DNA of 14,443 nt from Gemmatimonadaceae bacterium (GTDB taxonomy: Bacteria > Gemmatimonadota > Gemmatimonadetes > Gemmatimonadales > Gemmatimonadaceae), in contig JANWKK010000061.1 in the NCBI GenBank assembly GCA_025451425.1, positions 1-14,443 of the forward strand. The letters run 5' to 3'. Position 1 is the stretch's first letter; the number at the start of each line of letters is the position of its first letter. The position numbers were made by a program, and so were the translations under genes. Positions 1 to 5,442 of the stretch are shown piece by piece. The notes beneath the pieces were generated by a model. That model saw nothing but the letters and a program-made list of their open reading frames with translations. It searched no databases and was not told where the DNA came from.

Positions 1-1
1 C

Positions 2-127
2 GGAGCCTGGAAGTTCTACCCGGCGAAAGTAGGCGACCGCGCGGTACGACAGCTCATGACGATGCCCTTCGAATTCTCATTATCTCGACCGCGCAAGAGT
101 CGTGATTCTACGAGCACCGACCGGTAG
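2..127 (+). CDS. C-terminal end of a TonB-like protein (partial, 5' end outside window)
   Basis: An open frame enters from the left edge and stops at TAG 125-127, giving 41 residues. It contains 'AWKFYPAKVGDRAVRQL' followed by 'MPFEFSL'. This matches the pattern at the end of TonB C-terminal domains: W-x-F-x-P-A, a short linker with G-x-x-V, then a beta strand of the form P-F-x-F-x-L. In that family the domain contacts the TonB box of outer-membrane receptors and transmits proton-motive energy from the inner membrane; in many bacteria the same fold also sits on peptidase-type or other periplasmic proteins. The basic serine/arginine tail after the last strand is unremarkable. The rest of the protein is outside the window, so the full architecture is unknown. 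The family call rests on a short match. Confidence 0.5.
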   Translation, partial: GAWKFYPAKVGDRAVRQLMTMPFEFSLSRPRKSRDSTSTDR

Positions 128-141
128 ACGTTCGCTCGCAG

Positions 142-639
142 ATGCTCAACAGCTCTCGTCAAAATCTCCAGTCAACGCAACACGCGCTCAGATACGCGAC
201 ATGGGTCGGCGGCGTTATGTGGTTTTTGGGCTGGTTCACTTTCTATCTCGAGATCTATCGATACCACCACCTGGCCGCTCCGCTCATCGGCGGTGCGGCG
301 GTCGACTTCGGCCCGGGCTCCTCGTCGGGAGCGTTCCTTCGCACCGTGGTCGTGAGCTCGGCGATTGCTCCGCTCTTGGTTGGATTGCTCCTGCTATGGC
401 GCTGGGCGTCATCGTCTCGAAGGAGCGAAGCACGCCGACCGGAACCCCACTTTCCAACCACCAAGGCAATCGCCGCGTTTGGGGGGATGCTGTGCGTGCT
501 GGGCGTGATCAATCAGTTGGTCCGGCGGCCGCCGATCGAAGTGGATCTTACGTTGCGCACTGGAAACGGCGGCTTCGTCGTGCTCGGCGTAGCAATGGTC
601 TTCGTCGCGCTCTTTTCGCGCGTTGTCCGCAATCACTAA
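142..639 (+). CDS. Small four-helix integral membrane protein of unknown function
   Basis: The 165-aa product is not recognised as a known family. Hydrophobic segments lie at about residues 19-38 (rich in W and F), 65-87, 108-127 and 143-161, so four membrane helices are likely. Between helices 1 and 2 there is an extramembrane loop with 'YHHLAAP' and a Gly/Ser-rich stretch. A basic loop (WRWASSSRRSEARR) follows helix 2, which by the positive-inside rule suggests this loop is cytoplasmic and both termini are cytoplasmic. The ATG at 142 starts 14 bases after the upstream stop, so co-transcription with the TonB-like gene is plausible. No good Shine-Dalgarno is visible. The gene ends tail to tail with the TPR-like gene on the other strand, and the two stop codons share bases 637-638. 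Confidence 0.7.
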   Translation: MLNSSRQNLQSTQHALRYATWVGGVMWFLGWFTFYLEIYRYHHLAAPLIGGAAVDFGPGSSSGAFLRTVVVSSAIAPLLVGLLLLWRWASSSRRSEARRPEPHFPTTKAIAAFGGMLCVLGVINQLVRRPPIEVDLTLRTGNGGFVVLGVAMVFVALFSRVVRNH

Positions 640-1469
640 CGGCGACGCGGCGCTATGGGTGCTGCGCTTCCGTCGTATGCGGCGCGCGCTTCGGGAAAGC
701 GCTTCTGGCCGCCCCGCAACATGCCGATCGCGTAGTACAGAAACTCTTTCGAGAGATAGGGAGTAACCGTGGAATCCTCGATGCGCTCGATTCGATTGAT
801 GAGCGCGGTGAGGTCGGCAACCGCACTGTCGCTCTCCTGCAAGTGCACCCAGGCGAACGCGCGCGGGAAGTGGAGTCCCACGTACTGCGGCTTCTTCCGG
901 ATACCCTCGGCAAATTTCTTCACCGCCTTGGTGTAGTTGCCCATGGCGTACGCCCAGAGTCCCGACGTGGCCGGGTCCCGATCCGCTTGCCACTCCTTGA
1001 GGTTCCTGATCTGGACAGGAATGTCGATCGCCGCATCGAGGAACGGATCGAGCATGAACGAGATGACGCGGAGCGAATCGACAGCATCGTTAGGCGACGG
1101 TTTCGGTCCACGCCGCACGGTGTCATCGGGATACAGAAAAAGGCCGCTACCATGGGAGCGCAGGTCCCAACGGGCGTAGTAGGCGTCGGCCATCGTCGGA
1201 TCCAGGCGGGTCGCCCAGTAGAACGCGCGATCCGCGAGGCCTTGTTGGCGGAAGCCGACGCTGTCTCCGAGCCTGTTGTACGCCGCCGCATCGTTCGAGT
1301 CAGCGCCAGCGGGAAGCTTGGGCCGCGGGAAGGGTCCGTGCAAAGCGGGTGTGACAAAATGATCGACGCGCCACGCGAGGCTGCTGTCGCGGGCCCTCGC
1401 CTCCTCTATTGAGTCGAGCCGACGGGTTAAGGGAACAGTGGCTGCCGAGGCTCCGGCGGCGGCGCACAC
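636..1469 (-). CDS. TPR-like secreted protein, main body (5' end probably in another frame)
   Basis: The 277-codon minus-strand frame has helical repeat character: 'AAYNRLGDSVGFRQQGLADRA' (62-82), then 'SGLWAYAMGNYTKAVKKF' (169-186), 'FPRAFAWVHLQESDSAVADL' (201-220) and 'SKEFLYYAIGMLRGGQKRF' (240-258). These are spaced like degenerate tetratricopeptide repeats, which normally form a protein-binding superhelix; partners are unknown. The only start in this frame is a GTG at 1467-1469 inside a proline/alanine-coding run, with no ribosome site. The overlapping frame just upstream encodes a convincing signal sequence, so the true N-terminus probably comes from there through a one-base frameshift, either real or an assembly error. 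The C-terminus ends abruptly in 'APIAPRRR' after a TPR-like helix, so some 3' repeats may also be lost. The repeat-protein class is fairly safe; a specific role is not. Confidence 0.6.
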   Translation of the reverse strand: MCAAAGASAATVPLTRRLDSIEEARARDSSLAWRVDHFVTPALHGPFPRPKLPAGADSNDAAAYNRLGDSVGFRQQGLADRAFYWATRLDPTMADAYYARWDLRSHGSGLFLYPDDTVRRGPKPSPNDAVDSLRVISFMLDPFLDAAIDIPVQIRNLKEWQADRDPATSGLWAYAMGNYTKAVKKFAEGIRKKPQYVGLHFPRAFAWVHLQESDSAVADLTALINRIERIEDSTVTPYLSKEFLYYAIGMLRGGQKRFPEARAAYDGSAAPIAPRRR

Positions 1470-1633
1470 GACGTGCCGATCGCGAGGGCCATCGAGAAGG
1501 AGAAGGTCGCAAGCACGACACCGGCGCGCCTAACGAAATTGGGCGACCGGTTCGAGCGCACCGCGTCCGTCGCTACGGCTGGCATACTCGAATGTGCCAT
1601 GGTTCCCCGCGCCATGGTGTCGACCGCGTCCAC
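1427..1633 (-). CDS. Signal-peptide / lipoprotein-type N-terminal fragment, probably the true 5' end of the TPR-like gene
   Basis: This 68-codon frame overlaps the upstream end of the TPR-like frame by 43 bases. It encodes a basic region (residues 27-36, ending RR), a hydrophobic core of about 16 residues (AGVVLATFSFSMALAIG) and a cysteine in 'GTSCAPPPEP'. That looks like a signal peptide ending in an imperfect lipobox followed by a proline-rich linker. It stops at TAA 1427-1429, where the neighbouring frame reads straight on through the same bases. Several in-frame ATGs exist (1633, 1615, 1600, 1585); 1585 gives the most ordinary signal-peptide length and leaves more room for the divergent MFS promoter. 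If the frameshift is real the gene is broken; if it is a sequencing artefact, the intact product is a roughly 320-residue lipoprotein. Confidence 0.4.
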   Translation of the reverse strand: MDAVDTMARGTMAHSSMPAVATDAVRSNRSPNFVRRAGVVLATFSFSMALAIGTSCAPPPEPRQPLFP

Positions 1634-1650
1634 GATGTACGTTCGTGGCC

Positions 1651-2940
1651 GTGAACGACCTCATCGCTGCTGCAGCTTCCGGGCCGGCCGCCGCCGACTC
1701 AGCGACTAACGACTCGGGCTTGATCACGTTCTATCGCGCCATGACGGCGCCCGAGCGTCGCACCATGTTCGCGTGCGCGCTCGGCTACGCGCTCGATGGG
1801 CTCGACTTCACGATTTACACCCTCGTGCTGGGCACCGTGATCGCGCTCTGGCATGTCGATCGTGGGGCCGCGGGACTCACCATCAGCGCGACCCTGCTCT
1901 GCTCGGCGTTTGGCGGCTGGATCGCGGGTTACGTGTCCGACCATATGGGGCGCGTTCGCGCCGTGCAAATCACTGTGTTGTGGTTCGCGCTGTTCAGCCT
2001 CCTGTCGGCGGTCGCTCAGAGCTTTACTCAACTCGCAGTCTTTCGTGCCCTCCTCGGATTCGGCTTCGGCGGCGAGTGGACCGCGGGCGCGGCGCTCATG
2101 AGCGAGACGATCCGTCCGCGTTATCGTGGACGCGCCGTGGGTTGCGTGCAATCCGGCTGGGCCATCGGCTGGGGCAGCGCGGTGCTCCTTCAAGCGATCG
2201 TCTACTCGCTTGTGCCCGACCAACAGGCGTGGCGATGGATGTTCGCGTTAGGCTTCGTGCCCGCGCTCTACGTCCTGTTCGTGCGGCGCTTCGTGCAAGA
2301 GCCGCCGCTTGCGGCAGCGGCACGGACAGCATCGATGGGCTCGATCTGGGAGATCTTTTCGCCCAGCCTTCTCAAGACGACCGCGCTCGCCGCGCTCCTC
2401 GGCACTGGCGCGCAGGGCGGCTATTATGCGGTGAACACCTGGCTGCCGCTGTTTCTTCAGACGGAACGACACCTAACGATCGTCGGCTCGACGAGCTATC
2501 TCGCCTTCCTGATCAGCGGCGCCTTCACCGGCTATCTCACCGGCGCGTGGCTCTCCGATCGCATCGGCCGACGCAAGCTCTTTTTGCTCTTCTCGGCAGG
2601 CGCGCTCGTGATGAGCCTCGTCTACACGCGCGCTCCCGTCACGAACGGCGTCCTCTGGGTCCTCGGCTTCCCGCTCGGCTTCGTCTCCGCCGGTTATTTC
2701 GCGGGAATGGGCTCCTTCTTCGCCGAGCTCTTTCCTACTCGGGTTCGCGGCTCGGCGATGGGATTCGCATATAATTTCGGTCGGGGCATTGGCGCAACCT
2801 TTCCCGCGCTCGTAGGCTATATCTCGGCGACGATGCCGTTGTCGCTCGCCATCGCGATCTTTGCGACGATCGCCTACAGCCTCATGGGCATCGCGGCGTT
2901 TCTCCTCCCCGAGACGCGCGCTCGACCACTGGAAGCGTGA
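1651..2940 (+). CDS. MFS transporter, sialate/metabolite:H+ symporter-like
   Basis: This is a cytoplasmic-membrane secondary transporter of about 429 residues with the usual two six-helix halves. From the GTG at 1651, helix 1 carries '[12 protein letters not shown]' (45-56), with the acidic residues typical of sialate and aromatic/organic-acid symporters. The loop 2-3 MFS signature is '[11 protein letters not shown]' (93-103), '[12 protein letters not shown]' (132-143) leads into helix 5, and the second half repeats the signature as '[12 protein letters not shown]'. In this superfamily the substrate is usually a small carboxylate moved with protons. The frame is open back to an ATG at 1594, but GTG 1651 or ATG 1741 puts the N-terminus nearer to helix 1 and spares the divergent gene; none has a clear Shine-Dalgarno. 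The stop overlaps the start of the DUF1445 gene, so the transporter probably imports that enzyme's substrate. Substrate identity is inferred only loosely. Confidence 0.85.
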   Translation: MNDLIAAAASGPAAADSATNDSGLITFYRAMTAPERRTMFACALGYALDGLDFTIYTLVLGTVIALWHVDRGAAGLTISATLLCSAFGGWIAGYVSDHMGRVRAVQITVLWFALFSLLSAVAQSFTQLAVFRALLGFGFGGEWTAGAALMSETIRPRYRGRAVGCVQSGWAIGWGSAVLLQAIVYSLVPDQQAWRWMFALGFVPALYVLFVRRFVQEPPLAAAARTASMGSIWEIFSPSLLKTTALAALLGTGAQGGYYAVNTWLPLFLQTERHLTIVGSTSYLAFLISGAFTGYLTGAWLSDRIGRRKLFLLFSAGALVMSLVYTRAPVTNGVLWVLGFPLGFVSAGYFAGMGSFFAELFPTRVRGSAMGFAYNFGRGIGATFPALVGYISATMPLSLAIAIFATIAYSLMGIAAFLLPETRARPLEA

Positions 2941-3698
2941 ACGGACGCGAGGTCCGGCTCGCGGCGAGAGCGGGCACGCTCAGCGGCGTCACCGCGGGCC
3001 TCGCTCCGGGCTTTGTGCAGGGGAATCTCGTCATCGTACCTAACGAGTACGCGGCTGACTTCACACGCTTTTGCGAGCTGAATCCAAAGCCCTGCCCCGT
3101 GATCGGCGTGACCGCGCCGGGGATGCCTAACGTGCCAGCTCTCGGCGCCGACCTCGATCTCCGAACCGATCTGCCGCGTTACCGCGTCTGGCGCAACGGC
3201 GGGTTGGCAGGGGAGGTGAACGATATCTCACATCTCTGGCGCGAGGATCTCGTTGGCTTCGTCCTCGGATGCTCGTTCACGTTCGAGGATGCCATGACCG
3301 CCGCCGGCATTAAGCTCAAGCACCTCGCGGCGGGGAGGAACGTCGCCATGTACCGTACGAACATCGCTTGCGAACCCGCCGGGCCGTTCGCCGGCCCGCT
3401 TGTCGTGTCGATGCGTCCCCTCACCGCGGCCGACGCGCAGCGCGCGATCGCGATTTCGGCACGCTTCCCTGAAGCGCACGGCGCTCCGGTCCACTTCGGT
3501 GATCCCGAACAGATTGGCATTAGCAATATCTCATCCCCGGACTATGGTGATGGGGTACCGATTGCTGCGGATGAACTTCCTGTTTTCTGGGCCTGTGGTG
3601 TGACACCTCAGGCCGCGATCGCGAATGCGAGGATGCCGTTCGCGATCACTCATGCGCCGGGGTGCATGCTTGTGACCGACCTAACGGTTCACGACTAA
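2937..3698 (+). CDS. YcsI/DUF1445 family putative hydro-lyase
   Basis: The 253-aa protein carries the hallmark segments of the YcsI/DUF1445 family: '[12 protein letters not shown]' (24-35), '[11 protein letters not shown]' (49-59), 'LGCSFTFED' (110-118), 'MYRTNI' (139-144), 'VVSMRP' (156-161), '[12 protein letters not shown]' (214-225) and '[11 protein letters not shown]' (238-248). Its length is close to the family's usual 260 or so. Members are annotated as putative hydro-lyases, and the related C-terminal domain of mammalian DGLUCY (C14orf159) is a D-glutamate cyclase, so activity on a small amino or hydroxy acid is likely. The GTG start sits inside the MFS stop (GTGA, bases 2937-2940), a classic translational-coupling overlap. 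Co-expression with an MFS symporter suggests uptake followed by conversion of the same compound. Family membership is secure; the substrate is not known. Confidence 0.9.
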   Translation: MNGREVRLAARAGTLSGVTAGLAPGFVQGNLVIVPNEYAADFTRFCELNPKPCPVIGVTAPGMPNVPALGADLDLRTDLPRYRVWRNGGLAGEVNDISHLWREDLVGFVLGCSFTFEDAMTAAGIKLKHLAAGRNVAMYRTNIACEPAGPFAGPLVVSMRPLTAADAQRAIAISARFPEAHGAPVHFGDPEQIGISNISSPDYGDGVPIAADELPVFWACGVTPQAAIANARMPFAITHAPGCMLVTDLTVHD

Positions 3699-3745
3699 CC
3701 AAGAACTCCTTCCCTCTCTCCAACCTTCATCATTGTCGCCCGACT

Positions 3746-4024
3746 GGCGCGCCGAGGTAGCCACCATGAAGAGGGGTGGTACGGATCCGACGGAGGCAAC
3801 GGGTCCGACTGATCGCTCCTCGTGCGAACCCGAACTGGCGTTCGCAACGAGCCGTGACGAACTTTGTGAAACGGCCTCGGTCGGCCACGAGCCTCGCACC
3901 GGATCGGTGTGCAGTTCACAACATTATCACCGGCTCGTTGCGTGAGGAGTTGTGTGTGATCGCGGAGCGATCAGTAGCAGCCGGCGTTGTCTGTTGCATC
4001 CGTACCACCTTTGTCATGGTGGCG
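3746..4024. repeat. Long imperfect palindrome, unit 1 of a tandem pair
   Basis: This ~280-bp unit folds on itself. Perfect arm pairs, from outside in, are GCCACCATGA (3760-3769) with TCATGGTGGC (4014-4023), GGTGGTACGGAT (3775-3786) with ATCCGTACCACC (3998-4009), ACTGATCGCTCC (3808-3819) with GGAGCGATCAGT (3964-3975), and CGCAACGAGCCG (3843-3854) with CGGCTCGTTGCG (3931-3942). They are nested in order, so the whole unit can form one long hairpin as DNA cruciform or RNA. The ends look like terminal inverted repeats of a MITE-like element, but no clear target duplication is visible. It lies between two convergent genes, a usual place for REP/BIME-type repeats. Short open frames inside look non-coding. 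Confidence 0.8.
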
Positions 4025-4029
4025 AGAGT

Positions 4030-4320
4030 GGCGCGCCGAGGTGGCCACCATGAAGAGGGGTGGTACGGATCCGACGGTTGCAACGGGTGCGACGGATCGC
4101 TCCTCGCGGGAATCCGAACTCCACTCGCAATGAGCCGGGACGGACTTTGTGAACGACCTCAATCGGCCACGAGCCACGAACCCGATCGGTGTGCCGTTCA
4201 CAACATTATCACGGCTCGTTGCGTGAGGAGTTGCGTGTGATCACGGAGCGATCAGTAGTATCCGGCCTTGTCTGTTGCATCCGTACGTCCCTTCTTCATG
4301 GTGGCCAAACATACTCGGCG
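4030..4320. repeat. Long imperfect palindrome, unit 2 of a tandem pair
   Basis: This is a second copy of the preceding unit in the same orientation, offset by 281-284 bases. It begins with the same GGCGCGCCGAGGT and keeps CACAACATTATCAC and GTTGCATCCGTAC at matching places. The outer arms still pair (GGCCACCATGAAGA with TCTTCATGGTGGCC-like bases near 4292-4306), as do the inner CGGCTCGTTGCG-type arms, although a C-to-T change in the left arm (CGCAATGAGCCG) would make a G-U pair in RNA. Retention of the stems while loop bases drift suggests the fold matters, or recent duplication. The right end runs on to CTCGGCG near 4320, mirroring the CGCCGAG at the left end. Confidence 0.75.
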
Positions 4321-4324
4321 AGAT

Positions 4325-4387
4325 GATGAGTACCGAGTGGCGAGTGGTCAGTGCGAGCACTCGCCACTAACCACTCGCCACTCATCA
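4325..4387. terminator. Stem-loop between convergent genes, touching the metallo-beta-lactamase stop codon
   Basis: A perfect 14-bp inverted repeat, GAGTGGCGAGTGGT (4335-4348) and ACCACTCGCCACTC (4370-4383), encloses a 21-base loop. If the seven bases TACCGAG are bulged out, TGATGAG (4325-4331 region) also pairs with CTCATCA, lengthening the stem to about 18 bp and reaching into the stop codon at 4385-4387. There is no run of T on either side, so it is not a textbook intrinsic terminator. Its position between two converging transcripts suggests a two-way 3' end or an mRNA-stabilising stem. The GAGTGGCGAGTGG sequence is itself internally repetitive and may be slippage-derived. Confidence 0.55.
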
Positions 4388-5341
4388 CGGCACCGAATCG
4401 TGCGCCGCCCGCTCGCGAGCCATCCGTGCCGTCACGTCGCGACGCGCCGCTTCGACGAAGCGTGCGCAGACCGCCGGATCGATAAGAGCAGAGACCGATC
4501 CCGAATCCCTGGCGGCGACACGCTCGAAGAGGCTCGACACGCCCGGATGCGGCGTGAGCAGTATGTCACACGGCAGCTGTTCAAGAACGCTCAATCCGCG
4601 CTCGAAGTCCGACTCGACGGTTGGATATGTCGAGTTGTGAGTAAAGTAGAAACTATCTGCCGAGACAGGGCTCTGGCTGTCGGCATAGAGAATGTTGACG
4701 CAGCGCCCTTGCTCGCACGATTGCCATGTCCAGCTCGTCCCCGATGGCGTGTGCCCGGCCGTTAAATGCGCGGTGAGCGCCAGCGAACCGACACGCAGCG
4801 TGTCGCCATCCTGAATGCGCTGGACGTCGCGCACCGGAGGATAAGGATTGACGACACCGAATTGCGGGTCGCGGTTGTCCGACTCGCCGCGCTCCAAAAC
4901 CGCCGCGCTCCAGGGCAGCGCGGCGACGCGAGCGCCGGAAGCGCGCTGGATCGCGGCAATTCCACCGGCGTGATCGTAATGCGCGTGTGAGTTCAGGATC
5001 AGTCGCACGTCCTCGACACGGAAGCCGAGCGCGCGGATGTTCGCCTCGATGAGCGGCGCCGAGAGCGGCAGCGCACCATCGATGAGCACGTGGCCATTCG
5101 CCGACGTTATCAGGATCGATGACAGTCCCGCCGTCCCAACGTAGTACGTGTTGCCTAAGATCTTGAACGGGCTCCGCGGTTCATTCCAGGTCACGCAGCT
5201 TGCGCACTTCGCTGCCGGGTACACGACCCGAACCGTGTCGACGGTTTGCGCGACGAGCGACGGAGCGAACGCCAGGGCAAGGCTCGCCCTGCAGACGCGA
5301 CCAGCCCTAACTGCGGAGTGCGATGTCTTCATACTCGTCAA
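4385..5341 (-). CDS. Subclass B3-type metallo-beta-lactamase family protein, secreted
   Basis: The 318-aa zinc hydrolase has an N-terminal signal peptide with likely cleavage after 'SLVA' (28-31). It then shows the usual opening of B3 enzymes: 'CASCVTWNEPRSPFKILGNT' (47-66), 'YYVGTAGLSSILITS' and 'GHVLIDGALP'. The metal ligands are all present: H119, H121, D123 and H124 in 'NSHAHYDHAGG', H197 in 'TAGHTPSGTSWTW' and H265 in 'TPHPG'. Serine follows Asp in 'YADSQSP' (219-225), where B3 enzymes have Ser in place of the B1 cysteine. B3 enzymes are periplasmic and open the beta-lactam ring with one or two zinc ions; environmental relatives vary in activity, so real resistance is unproven. Starts at 5341 and 5332 (MKTSHSAVRAG) are both possible. 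The gene is divergent from the first SNF2 gene across about 100 bases. Confidence 0.9.
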   Translation of the reverse strand: MTSMKTSHSAVRAGRVCRASLALAFAPSLVAQTVDTVRVVYPAAKCASCVTWNEPRSPFKILGNTYYVGTAGLSSILITSANGHVLIDGALPLSAPLIEANIRALGFRVEDVRLILNSHAHYDHAGGIAAIQRASGARVAALPWSAAVLERGESDNRDPQFGVVNPYPPVRDVQRIQDGDTLRVGSLALTAHLTAGHTPSGTSWTWQSCEQGRCVNILYADSQSPVSADSFYFTHNSTYPTVESDFERGLSVLEQLPCDILLTPHPGVSSLFERVAARDSGSVSALIDPAVCARFVEAARRDVTARMARERAAHDSVP

Positions 5342-5404
5342 TGTGCCGTGTTGGCGGCGTACCTATAACAAGGGGGCAGTAGATCCTTCGCTCGCTACCG
5401 AAAC

Positions 5405-5428
5405 CTTGCCACGGATGGCAAGTTGCCA
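5405..5428. promoter_or_regulatory. Three palindromic half-sites upstream of the first SNF2 gene
   Basis: CTTGCCA (5405-5411), four bases, then TGGCAAG (5416-5422) form a perfect 7-bp inverted repeat. TGGCAA is followed one base later by TTGCCA (5423-5428), so the central half-site can pair on either side. It lies 15-38 bases upstream of the ATG at 5443 in the divergent region shared with the metallo-beta-lactamase gene. That position suits an operator for a dimeric repressor, or a mutually exclusive pair of small hairpins in the 5' leader. I see no convincing -35/-10 boxes, although TATAAC at about 5363-5368 is a possible -10. No regulator gene is nearby. Confidence 0.35.
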
Positions 5429-5442
5429 AGTGAGCTGGAATC

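Noticed and set aside
102..1412. Long plus-strand open frame (436 codons)
   Set aside because: It covers the membrane-protein gene in another frame and lies antisense to the TPR-like gene; its translation is Arg-rich with no domain logic, as expected for a GC-rich shadow frame.
3776..4240. Possible 154-codon protein across the tandem palindromes
   Set aside because: The frame crosses both palindromic units, has poor codon character and reads through the repeat boundary; the two units do not give matching peptides in one frame.
3746..4320. CRISPR-like repeat array
   Set aside because: There are only two units, each ~280 bp and palindromic throughout, with no short repeat/spacer periodicity and no cas genes.
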